Below are positions 1 to 5,316 of a stretch of 8,426 nt of DNA, in pieces. Positions within the stretch are counted from its first letter, which is position 1. Each line of letters opens with the position of its first letter. Source of the DNA: C00003060 sp964440795 (lineage in GTDB: Bacteria > Desulfobacterota > Desulfobacteria > Desulfobacterales > C00003060); NCBI GenBank assembly GCA_964440795.1, contig CAYTTQ010000096.1, positions 1 to 8,426 on the forward strand, written 5' to 3'. Made by a program: the position numbers and the translations under genes. Below the pieces are notes generated by a model that saw only the letters and a program-made list of their open reading frames with translations, was not told where the DNA came from and did no database searches.

Positions 1-1003
1 CATGAGAACGAAAGTGGTACAGCCGCAGGCGCTTCTCGGCCCACGAGGCCTGTTTCAACAACTCCAGAACCACGTAGTTTTCAAATACCCTGCCCACCGC
101 TGCACCGCCCGACCTTATCCCTTCCTGATCAATTCCGAGTAAATGGCAGGCAAGCCCGGTATCCACCATGTGCAGTTTCGAGGCTTTTACGAGGCGCTTT
201 CCCAAATTGGACGACCATGCGGGGAGAAGGTGTACGAGAAAAGTCATTTCCAGAACCGCCATGTAGCGTGACAACGTGCTGTTGGGAATCCCGCAATTTC
301 TTGATACCTCAGACTGGTTGTGCAGGGTTGCTGCTCTGGCGGCAAGCAACTCCAGGAGTCGGGGTATGGCCGTCAGGTCTTGAATCTGGGTTATGTCCCG
401 TATATCGCGATCGAGCATTGTTGTGATGTAAGAGTCGAACCAGGCACGGCGGCGATGTTTAGCCTGCCTCTGTACGGACTCTGGAAAGCCGCCTGAGGTA
501 AGTGCGTGGGCCGGGTCAAATTCGGGGTCAGAGCCTAAACGGCCTGGGAAATCATCTTTGAAAAGTGTATCAATGAAGGTTTTGTCGGTGCCTTTGATTT
601 CCTGAACGGACAAAGGCCAGAGTGTCAGGACTTCCATCCTGCCCGCCAAGGCATCCGCTACTCTGGGCAGCGTCAAAATATCTGCAGATCCTGTCAATAG
701 GTATCGCCCCGGCTCCCGGTTTCGGTCCACATCTTCCTTTATGGCCAGGAAAAGCTCCGGGGCCCGCTGGATCTCATCGATCACCGCTGGTTTGCCCATG
801 CCGGCTATGAAACCGGCTGGATCGGATGCGGCAGCGGAAAGGGCAGCGACGTTGTCCAGCGTGACATAGTGAGAATGGCGCGGTCCATCCGAGATTGATC
901 GGACCAGGGTTGTTTTCCCGCCCTGCCTTACGCCGCGCAGGAACACAACCGGCGTGTCGGATAGGGCTTCCAGGACGGCGTTGAGAATTTTTCGCTTAAA
1001 CAT
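1..1003 (-). CDS. AAA (AAA_14) / DUF4143 ATPase 1, 3' end beyond window
   Basis: The frame is open from the ATG at 1003 to the left edge, giving 334 codons with no stop. It is a P-loop ATPase of the AAA_14/DUF4143 type. Visible parts are the family start MFKRK, Walker A GVRQGGKT (residues 24-31), Walker B VIDEIQR with D76 and E77, a sensor-like LLTGS (102-106), a winged-helix stretch in the middle, and most of the DUF4143 region (VDTGLA, then GRVFENYVVLEL). The protein ends at YHFRSH, just before the nuclease-like EVD...EVK segment expected in this family, so about 50-80 residues are missing to the left. The biological role of the family is not settled; these genes are common on genomic islands. 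There is no ribosome binding site before the ATG, and a -10-like box lies 6 bases upstream. It follows a broken flavoprotein gene on the same strand. Confidence 0.9.
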   Translation of the reverse strand, partial: MFKRKILNAVLEALSDTPVVFLRGVRQGGKTTLVRSISDGPRHSHYVTLDNVAALSAAASDPAGFIAGMGKPAVIDEIQRAPELFLAIKEDVDRNREPGRYLLTGSADILTLPRVADALAGRMEVLTLWPLSVQEIKGTDKTFIDTLFKDDFPGRLGSDPEFDPAHALTSGGFPESVQRQAKHRRRAWFDSYITTMLDRDIRDITQIQDLTAIPRLLELLAARAATLHNQSEVSRNCGIPNSTLSRYMAVLEMTFLVHLLPAWSSNLGKRLVKASKLHMVDTGLACHLLGIDQEGIRSGGAAVGRVFENYVVLELLKQASWAEKRLRLYHFRSH

Positions 1004-1009
1004 GGCATA

Positions 1010-1038
1010 AAATTTACCACTGAATGGTAAAATGTCAA
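1010..1038 (-). promoter_or_regulatory. Promoter with operator-like palindrome for ATPase 1
   Basis: On the minus strand there is a consensus -35 TTGACA (1038-1033), a 17-base spacer, and a weaker -10 AAATTT (1015-1010). The spacer holds a perfect 7-bp inverted repeat, TTTACCA (1013-1019) and TGGTAAA (1025-1031), around a 5-base loop. A palindrome between -35 and -10 is a classic repressor position. The -10 ends six bases before the ATG, so the predicted transcript would start at or next to the start codon. The promoter and operator roles are inferred from position and consensus only. Confidence 0.5.
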
Positions 1039-1437
1039 GAACAACCGGGTGATATGAGGATCTGGATGTATCTCTTTACAGTGTTGGGTGAGCCCCTCCC
1101 CATCTTTCCGAAATCGCAGACCGTAGGAAATGAGGTCTTCGAAGCGCGGGCCGGATTCTTCGACCAGTACGCGAACCAAGGTGGGATCACATCTGCCAAG
1201 CCCCACACGCATGATATCTTCGTAAAAGGCTTCAAGATTCTCTTCCGTTCGCTCGTCCCCCATCAAGGCCTGAATGCCCCACCCTTTGGACACGGGTGAA
1301 AACGTGGAACCACCTTCCGTAGGCGGAGCCTTGGTAACCATCACCACATCCACCCCGGCCTCAAAAGCAGCAAGGGCGGCCCGGATCCCGGCCGCCCCTG
1401 CGCCTATGATGAGAACATCGGTCGTGATTGTTTTCAT
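1035..1437 (-). pseudogene. Truncated FAD-dependent oxidoreductase (SdhA/FrdA type), 5' fragment 1
   Basis: The product starts MKTITTDVLIIGAGAAG, with the dinucleotide-binding motif GAGAAG at residues 12-17. A GGSTFSP...GWGIQA segment follows, as in FAD-binding flavoproteins of the succinate dehydrogenase / fumarate reductase / L-aspartate oxidase family. Homology is recognisable to about residue 115 (YGLRFRKDGEG). The frame then runs into the ATPase 1 promoter and on into the out-of-frame ATPase gene, stopping at 928. Proteins of this family usually have 500 or more residues, so the FAD domain is incomplete, and the capping domain and catalytic region are absent. The left boundary given is approximate, set at the -35 box of ATPase 1. 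A second, shorter copy of the same 5' end lies at 3836-3943. A functional short protein is unlikely. Confidence 0.75.
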
Positions 1438-1490
1438 GTTAACAGATTCTCATACTGTACCTACAACAAGTCATGACCCGACCGGTTCAC

Positions 1491-1880
1491 TCAAGTGACC
1501 AAGATTAACCCTGGAATTTGTTTGAAATGCCGATCTCGTGTGAACAATTTCAAACCATGCTGAAAAGCGACCGATGCAATCCATATATCATTGGTGGGAA
1601 CAGGGGTGCCCTTCCCCCTCAGCCCGTCAAGTACCTCTGCATAGAACTCTGCGGTAGTTTCATCAACACGGTGAATCCGTACCCGGGAAGCATCCAAGAA
1701 TCGATCGAGTTCCTTTCGATTCTCTCGTTCTCTATTACCGGCCTTAAAACCGGAAAGCAGCTCACCAATACTGATCGAACAAATCCCTATTTGGTCGACT
1801 TCTCGCAGAATGGAAACGGTATCCGGTTCCCCTCTCATTGCATAAGAATAAATGTTCGTATCAATGAGCACGTTTCTCAC
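1491..1880 (-). CDS. vapC: VapC-family PIN-domain ribonuclease toxin
   Basis: This is a small PIN-domain protein of 129 residues from a GTG start, the usual size for VapC toxins, which are metal-dependent RNases cutting tRNA or rRNA. The four acidic residues of the PIN site are all visible: D7 in LIDTN, E40 in SIGELLSG, D98 in NDIW and D116 in TRDRHF. The GTG at 1880 overlaps the antitoxin stop as GTGA, a 4-base overlap typical of translational coupling, with GGGGA upstream at suitable spacing. A TTG at 1886 would add two residues and is the alternative start. It is co-transcribed with vapB, and the truncated flavoprotein gene follows 53 bases downstream on the same strand. A 24-bp piece of the 3' part (1547-1570) recurs with one mismatch at 4885-4908. 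Confidence 0.9.
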   Translation of the reverse strand: MRNVLIDTNIYSYAMRGEPDTVSILREVDQIGICSISIGELLSGFKAGNRERENRKELDRFLDASRVRIHRVDETTAEFYAEVLDGLRGKGTPVPTNDIWIASVAFQHGLKLFTRDRHFKQIPGLILVT

Positions 1881-2137
1881 GTCCAAAGATCCCCGTCGAT
1901 CTTACGCTCGGAATCAATCTTTCCCTGGATCCGTTCAAATTCCTCTTGAGACCATCTCCCAAACAGATCATCCATATCATCGTATTGAACACTAAACCGC
2001 TTTTCCTTCTCCTCACCCAGCAATATCTTCATGGAATCGACAACGTACCGATTCACACTCTTACCTTCCCGCTTTGCCGCCTCTTTCAATCTTTCGGCCA
2101 GAGATGGGTCGATGCCACGAACCGTCATGGTCTTCAC
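1877..2137 (-). CDS. vapB: VapB-type ribbon-helix-helix antitoxin
   Basis: The protein has 86 residues. The N-terminal half reads TVRGIDPSLAERLKEAA then SVNRYVVDSMKILLG, the beta-strand plus two-helix pattern of Arc/CopG ribbon-helix-helix DNA-binding proteins. The C-terminal half is acidic and aromatic (YDDMDDLFGRWSQEEF), as expected of the part that wraps the toxin. The start is GTG at 2137, chosen because a strong Shine-Dalgarno GGGAGG (2149-2144) sits six bases before it; the internal ATG at 2128 is too far away. It precedes vapC and overlaps it. By analogy with VapBC systems it should neutralise the toxin and repress its own promoter at about 2231-2259. Assignment to the VapB class rests on fold pattern and partner. 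Confidence 0.85.
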   Translation of the reverse strand: MKTMTVRGIDPSLAERLKEAAKREGKSVNRYVVDSMKILLGEEKEKRFSVQYDDMDDLFGRWSQEEFERIQGKIDSERKIDGDLWT

Positions 2138-2230
2138 GATTTTCCTCCCTTCAATTCTTTCAAATGATTAGTCGCCACTAAAATCCGGGCCCAAAAAAAT
2201 GCTATCATATTTCGACTGCCAGTTGCACTC

Positions 2231-2259
2231 ACCATACGCCACCATATCTAAAAAGTCAA
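2231..2259 (-). promoter_or_regulatory. Predicted vapBC promoter
   Basis: On the minus strand TTGACT (2259-2254) and TATGGT (2236-2231) are separated by exactly 17 bases, a good sigma70-type pair. Transcription would start near 2224 and give a leader of about 87 bases before vapB. The element lies at the edge of a sequence repeated at 4134-4200, and the second copy keeps a -35/-10 pair with the same 17-base spacing (TTGATT, TAAGAT), which supports this reading. No clear palindromic operator was seen here. Confidence 0.5.
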
Positions 2260-2317
2260 GCCTCCCAGCCGGCTATGGTTCACTTCAAACATTCTATTTC
2301 TTTGCATATTTATATTG
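2252..2317. repeat. Diverged promoter-region repeat, copy A
   Basis: About 66 bases here match 4134-4200 at roughly 84 percent by eye, in the same orientation. Shared blocks include TTCAAACATTC and GCATATTTATATTG. The match weakens but goes on leftwards, through the promoter to a shared TCATATTTCG block near 2206-2215 (copy A) and 4087-4096 (copy B). It ends sharply at the TATATTG on the right. The rest of the gap 2138-2419 holds the vapBC leader and promoter, and about 100 bases (2318-2419) in which no feature was recognised. Confidence 0.7.
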
Positions 2318-2419
2318 CCGTCCGTAAACGGGACAACAATCGCATACCAGAGAGCGAAACGGGGTTAGGCAAAGGTCTCATTCTGCCATATCTTTTAGTC
2401 GGGACCCCGGGATGAACAA

Positions 2420-3700
2420 TCATGACGCCCCGAGGAATTCGCTTATGGAATCAGGACGCTTATCCATGAACTCCCAAAAGGGGAGAAATCGGACGTTTGT
2501 CTTGTTTACTCTCAGCGAATCCTTAAAGTCCAAATTGATGACCCATCCCTGTTCCGGTTCGTATTTGTCGATGAAATTTCTGAAAGATCGGGGCATTGCG
2601 GGGCTCTTTAAACTTTTGTATTTGACCTCCACAGGAATCAGCTTTTTTCCAAGATCAAGGATGAAATCCACTTCCGCCTTGTCTTTGGTTCTCCAGAAAT
2701 GAATTTTTGTCGGAGTGAACATGGTGTGCTGCCTTAAGAGGTTATATACGAAGTTCTGAAAAACAAAGCCCAATTCCAAAGGTTGGATCAAATGGCCGAA
2801 AAGCCCGAGTGCATAGTTCCTCAAGCCCAAATCATAAAAATAGCAAACAGGGGATTTTGTAATTTCCTTTCCGATATTCCGATAATAGGGGGGAAGCATA
2901 TCGATAATAAAGGTTTTTTGGGCATAAAACAGGTAGTTCTTTACCGTCTTTGTCGATATCCCCAGGGTGGAAGAAAGTTCGGAATAGTTGATGAGCCTTC
3001 CGATTTGGGACGCTAAAACTTTGATTAAGGAGCTGAAAACGTCTATTTTTTCGACTCGTAAAAGATAAGCGATGTCTCTTTCAAGGTAACTGCGATAGAT
3101 TTCATCGATCAGTTGCCTTTTTTCACGCTGTTCAAATTCCAGGATCAAACGAGGGTAGCCACCGAAATTGAGGTACTCCAGCAGCAGTTCTTTCCCCCGT
3201 TCTTTTTCAATCTGAAAAAAATCATACAAACTCTCTTTGTAACAATAATCGGTTTTGAAATGAGTAAATTCCTCAAAGGTCACCGTATTGAGTGCAAAAA
3301 CTCTTTTTCTTCCGACCAGTGATTCATGAATCTTTTCCTTCAGTTCAAGGCTGCCTGAGCCGGAAAGAATGAATTTGTAGGGCAGATTCATGTCGTAAAG
3401 CCCTTTCATGAAAATGCCGGCATTTTCTTTCCGTTGAATCTCATCGATAAACACATATCCTTTTCTATCACCGATTTCCAGACGGCATTTATTGATCAAA
3501 TTCCTTTGAGAGCTGAAAAAGCGCTGGTCGGACTCAAAGTCGAGGCTTAAAAACAGGGTGCGTTCCCCCCGTTGGATCAGGTAATCCCTCAGCATGGTCA
3601 TGAGGGTTGTTTTACCGGCTTGCCTCGGCCCCACAATAAGACTCATTTCTTTATGGCTAAGGTGCTCCACCAGTGGACGAAAAAGGCTTCTCTGTATCAT
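2420..3700 (-). CDS. AAA (AAA_14) / DUF4143 ATPase 2, intact
   Basis: A complete 426-residue protein of the AAA_14/DUF4143 type. It has Walker A GPRQAGKT (24-31), Walker B VFIDEIQR with D86 and E87, a sensor-like FILSGSGS (110-117), and a winged-helix segment near 238-268 (INYSELSSTLGISTKTVKNYL). The C-terminal DUF4143 region has the nuclease-like pattern EVDFIL (343-348) and VEVK (357-360), so all expected parts are present. It differs clearly from ATPases 1 and 3 in sequence, so it is not a recent tandem copy of either. Its own promoter lies directly upstream with no Shine-Dalgarno before the ATG. No convincing terminator follows the stop. The molecular role of the family is unresolved; a function in toxin-antitoxin-like, defence or mobile-element biology is inference from context only. 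Confidence 0.92.
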   Translation of the reverse strand: MIQRSLFRPLVEHLSHKEMSLIVGPRQAGKTTLMTMLRDYLIQRGERTLFLSLDFESDQRFFSSQRNLINKCRLEIGDRKGYVFIDEIQRKENAGIFMKGLYDMNLPYKFILSGSGSLELKEKIHESLVGRKRVFALNTVTFEEFTHFKTDYCYKESLYDFFQIEKERGKELLLEYLNFGGYPRLILEFEQREKRQLIDEIYRSYLERDIAYLLRVEKIDVFSSLIKVLASQIGRLINYSELSSTLGISTKTVKNYLFYAQKTFIIDMLPPYYRNIGKEITKSPVCYFYDLGLRNYALGLFGHLIQPLELGFVFQNFVYNLLRQHTMFTPTKIHFWRTKDKAEVDFILDLGKKLIPVEVKYKSLKSPAMPRSFRNFIDKYEPEQGWVINLDFKDSLRVNKTNVRFLPFWEFMDKRPDSISEFLGAS

Positions 3701-3706
3701 AGTGTC

Positions 3707-3755
3707 ATTTTAATGCGATAATTTAGGAAGTCAAGTGCTTTTATTATCGTACTAA
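3707..3755 (-). promoter_or_regulatory. Promoter and imperfect inverted repeat before ATPase 2
   Basis: Minus-strand TTGACT (3734-3729) and TAAAAT (3712-3707) are 16 bases apart. The -10 ends six bases before the ATG at 3700, so the mRNA would begin at or next to the start codon. Two 12-base arms, TTAATGCGATAA (3710-3721) and TTATCGTACTAA (3744-3755), form an inverted repeat with 10 of 12 positions matching; one arm covers the -10 edge and spacer, and the other lies upstream of the -35. This layout suits a dimeric repressor site. A further 13-bp palindrome, GCGAAGGCTTCGC, lies at 3758-3770. Confidence 0.45.
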
Positions 3756-3835
3756 AGGCGAAGGCTTCGCACAATATGAAATTTCAAGGATCCGGCCAGG
3801 CAAGCCAACTTCGCAGACTGTTGCAGCAGTGGTTT

Positions 3836-3943
3836 CACATCAACTCCTCGCTCAGAAGCGGCAAGGGCGGCCCGGATCCCGGCCGCCCCTGCACCTATGA
3901 TGAGAACATCGGTCGTGATTGTTTTCATGTCAACACATCTTCA
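3836..3943 (-). pseudogene. Flavoprotein 5' fragment 2 (second copy of the 1437 gene start)
   Basis: From the ATG at 3928 the minus strand encodes MKTITTDVLIIGAGAAG and about 30 recognisable codons of the same flavoprotein as the fragment at 1035-1437. It then reads into unrelated sequence (KPLLQQSAKLACLAG) and stops at a TAG near 3755. Bases 3861-3935 match 1370-1444 at 73 of 75 positions, and weaker matching extends to 3836-3943. The high identity against the early break points to a recent duplication or gene conversion followed by deletion. Only the first FAD-binding motif remains, so it cannot be a working enzyme. Like fragment 1, its broken end faces a DUF4143 ATPase on the same strand. 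Confidence 0.8.
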
Positions 3944-3994
3944 ACGTTCGCCACCCCTCTATTGGGCGTTCTTTCTCACAAGCATTCACAACGT

Positions 3995-4090
3995 CTATTC
4001 GGCGGGCTCCACAAGGTCTTGAAAAAACACCTTTGTCGCTTTCCAATCCTCTTTACTAAGCATCTCAAAGGATCCAAGAAAAAGTTTCAT
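3995..4090 (-). CDS. Possible 31-codon ORF between promoter repeat B and flavoprotein fragment 2
   Basis: An ATG at 4090 opens 31 codons (MKLFLGSFEMLSKEDWKATK, then VFFQDLVEPAE) ending in TAG. It follows the predicted minus-strand promoter at 4113-4141 by about 20 bases, in the place where vapBC sits in the other copy of the arrangement. No Shine-Dalgarno was seen and no family is recognised. It may be a real small gene, the tail of a deleted gene, or chance. It is recorded because codon composition and position are reasonable. Confidence 0.2.
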   Translation of the reverse strand: MKLFLGSFEMLSKEDWKATKVFFQDLVEPAE

Positions 4091-4112
4091 ATTTCGTATG
4101 CGTTATGGATGC

Positions 4113-4141
4113 ATCTTATGCTATCACAGTCAAGAAATCAA
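4113..4141 (-). promoter_or_regulatory. Relict promoter matching the vapBC promoter
   Basis: Minus-strand TTGATT (4141-4136) and TAAGAT (4118-4113) lie 17 bases apart, at the place matching the vapBC promoter at 2231-2259. It would now transcribe only a 31-codon ORF and a broken flavoprotein start before reaching ATPase 2. Confidence 0.4.
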
Positions 4142-4200
4142 GCTTCCAAGCCGGTTGTGATTCCATTTCAAACATTCCATTTCTGTGCATATTTATATTG
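4134..4200. repeat. Diverged promoter-region repeat, copy B
   Basis: This is the second copy of the repeat at 2252-2317, in the same orientation, with about ten substitutions and one gap over 67 bases. Its right end, TATATTG, provides the first bases of the TTGACA that serves as -35 of ATPase 3 on the plus strand; copy A has TATATTGCC and lacks that box. Together with flavoprotein fragment 2 it forms a partial second copy of the region 1345-2317. Confidence 0.7.
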
Positions 4201-4247
4201 ACACTTTAAATTTACATGATATATTCAAGTTGTTCTTGATATGTTCA
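4198..4247 (+). promoter_or_regulatory. Promoter and paired operator-like repeats before ATPase 3
   Basis: TTGACA (4198-4203) and TATATT (4220-4225) are 16 bases apart, a strong sigma70-type promoter reading toward the ATPase 3 start. TGATATATTCA (4217-4227) overlaps the -10 and recurs as TGATATGTTCA (4237-4247), one mismatch, exactly 20 bases away, which is about two turns of the helix. The outer arms CATGA/TCATG and inner TCAAG/CTTGA also give partial dyad symmetry. A repressor site is inferred. An AGGA ribosome binding site lies at 4252-4255, 7 bases before the ATG at 4263. Confidence 0.5.
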
Positions 4248-4262
4248 TGATAGGAAACTCCC

Positions 4263-4840
4263 ATGTTTCAACGAAACCTCACTCTTCCGGCCGCTGGTAG
4301 AGAAACATTTTTCTTGTGGGGTCCTCGGCAAACGGGGAAAACGACACTGCTTCGTCAAACTTACCCCAACGCAGTCTGGATCGATCTCTTGAAGGCAGAG
4401 GAATACCGCCGTTATCTTGACCATCCTGAATGGCTCCGTTCAGAACTCCCGAAAACGGGTTCTATGCCCTTCGTGGTAATTGATGAGGTTCAGAAACTGC
4501 CGCAACTCCTCGACGAGGTTCATTGGCTTCACGAAAACTTGGGCGTGCAATTTGCCCTGTGCGGATCAAGCGCCAGAAAAGTCCGACGCGGCCAAGCCAA
4601 CCTGCTCGGGGGAAGGGCCATAAGATACGAGCTTTTTGGTCTCACCTCAGCAGAGATCGGCGAAGATTGGGATATCAATAGAATGCTTAATCATGGCTCA
4701 AAGACCATCCGGAAATCAAAAGATCCATCGTCGTCTGCTGCGAAGAGAAACCTAGAAGGACAACAGACGGAATTGAGGTCCTGCCGGCGAACACATTTGC
4801 CCGGCTCCTCTGGAACAACGGGATTGTCAAATCAAGCTGA
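4263..4840 (+). pseudogene. AAA (AAA_14) / DUF4143 ATPase 3, internal deletion and frame break
   Basis: The start MFQRNLTLP, Walker A GPRQTGKT (20-27), Walker B FVVIDEVQK with D74 and E75, the CGSSARK sensor region (100-106) and LLGGRA are all good AAA_14 sequence up to LNHG at residue 145 (codon at 4695). In-frame sequence after that is meaningless and runs to a stop at 4899-4901. In the frame two bases over, 4697-4837 encodes 47 residues (LKDHPEIKRSIVVCCEEKPR, then a segment with TDGIEVLP and FARLLW, ending at the stop 4838-4840). This is the typical C-terminus of the same ATPase family. About 190 residues, holding the winged helix and most of DUF4143, are therefore missing, compared with a usual length near 380. 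The Walker motifs survive, but a working protein is unlikely. It is divergent from the minus-strand genes to its left. Confidence 0.85.
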
Positions 4841-4882
4841 AGTCGTAAACCCTCGCTTTGTTTTTCCTCCGCTTCCACGTTA

Positions 4883-4924
4883 CTATTTCAAGCCATGCTG
4901 AAAAGCGAAGCTTCAGATCTCATC
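4883..4924 (-). pseudogene. Vestige of a PIN (VapC-like) toxin gene
   Basis: Bases 4885-4908 match 1547-1570 inside vapC at 23 of 24 positions. Read on the minus strand from 4924 the codons give DEI, stop, SFAFQHGLK, stop. This lines up with NDIWIASVAFQHGLK of the VapC at 1491-1880 if TGG became TGA and two codons were lost. Only about 14 codons remain. It could be a chance-preserved shard of another vapC copy carried along with the other repeats. Confidence 0.35.
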
Positions 4925-4984
4925 TTCGCAGGCCTCCATGGCCTCCCTCAAACCAACCCAATTTCGGTCAAACCGATTTACACA

Positions 4985-5143
4985 CTTTGCGCTTGACGCC
5001 AAATGGGTAAAATAAACGCCTGCGGCTTCCGGTTCGGTCCGTCGTCCCGTTTTTCCGCCTCTTTCTTCGCCACCGTCAAGCGTTTCATCAACCTGGACGA
5101 CGCCTCCAAGTTTGTCACGTCCAGACCATGCCATTTTACACAC
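4985..5143 (-). pseudogene. IS1595/ISXO2-like transposase remnant
   Basis: The minus-strand frame from 5143 reads MAWSGRDKLGG then VVQVDETLDGGEERGGKTGR. That is the pattern around the first catalytic aspartate of ISXO2-like DDE transposases, where a GRD.LSG stretch is followed by VEVDET..GG. About 40 residues are recognisable. The rest of the frame, to a stop at 4913, is not. No inverted-repeat ends were found. It is joined head-on to an IS1-like remnant of the opposite strand near 5130, which shows that more than one insertion and deletion happened here. Assignment is from motif memory only. Confidence 0.5.
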
Positions 5144-5235
5144 GTTCGGTTTTGATGTTGACTATGCTATGCTGGCTAAGCTATATGGTAGTCCACCTGA
5201 AGCCGAAACCCGCTGAGCGTATAGGTACAAAGCTG
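5124..5235 (+). pseudogene. IS1-like DDE transposase remnant
   Basis: Plus-strand codons from 5124 read DHAILHTFGF then DVDYAMLAKLYG...PEAETR and hit TGA at 5214. This resembles the conserved FG.DVDYAMLVKLYG segment of the long IS1-family-like transposases of environmental bacteria, where R is followed by YSPAE(C)IG. Here sequence after a loss of about 11 bases resumes one frame over as ERIGTK (from 5215), with a stop at 5266. Both the N-terminal half and the C-terminal HISTSYVERQ-type region are absent. Confidence 0.6.
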
Positions 5236-5254
5236 ATTGAAGAAATAGCCCAAA

Positions 5255-5266
5255 TGCCTAATTTTT
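5255..5266. repeat. 12-bp direct repeat, left copy, flanking the toxin-antitoxin pair
   Basis: TGCCTAATTTTT here is repeated exactly at 6105-6116, in the same direction, with a further ?AT match after it. The two copies bracket the DUF4258/MqsA-like pair with 838 bases between them. It could be an insertion or recombination scar, or coincidence in AT-rich DNA. Confidence 0.5.
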
Positions 5267-5283
5267 GATGCTACGTCAAAAAT
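5261..5283. promoter_or_regulatory. Palindrome upstream of the DUF4258/MqsA-like pair
   Basis: ATTTTTGA (5261-5268) and TCAAAAAT (5276-5283) form a perfect 8-bp inverted repeat with a 7-base spacer. A TATACT (5283-5288) that could be a -10 touches the right arm, although no good -35 is visible. The alternative pair TTGACT (5288-5293) and GATAAT (5311-5316) has 17-base spacing, but its -10 abuts the ATG at 5317. An operator for the HTH antitoxin is a reasonable inference. Confidence 0.4.
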
Positions 5284-5316
5284 ATACTTGACTATTTTTT
5301 AAGTCGTGCCGATAAT

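Noticed and set aside
928..1437. A 169-residue minus-strand ORF taken as one intact protein
   Set aside because: Its first 115-120 codons are flavoprotein, but the rest is the ATPase 1 promoter and ATPase coding sequence read out of frame, so only a fragment is supported.
1518..1949. A 143-residue plus-strand ORF
   Set aside because: It lies entirely opposite vapC and the end of vapB, which have clear family motifs.
2395..2425. GC-rich CCCGGGGTCCCG considered as a terminator of ATPase 2
   Set aside because: The possible stem leaves almost no loop and no T-run follows on the minus strand.
4030..4090. MKLFLG of the 31-codon ORF resembling MKILLG in VapB
   Set aside because: The nucleotide alignment of the two repeat copies places this ORF start in the vapBC leader, not in vapB, so the six-residue match is coincidence.
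3776..4201. A 141-residue plus-strand ORF
   Set aside because: It is antisense to the flavoprotein fragment and covers promoter repeat B; the protein sequence has no recognisable domain.
4840..4901. The tail of the 212-residue plus-strand ORF from 4263
   Set aside because: After residue 145 the frame is shifted. Family-like sequence continues in another frame and ends at 4840, so this tail is an artefact.
4977..5143. TTTACACAC at 4977-4985 and 5135-5143 as a target-site duplication around the ISXO2-like remnant
   Set aside because: A nine-base match is expected many times by chance in this window, and no terminal inverted repeats lie next to it.
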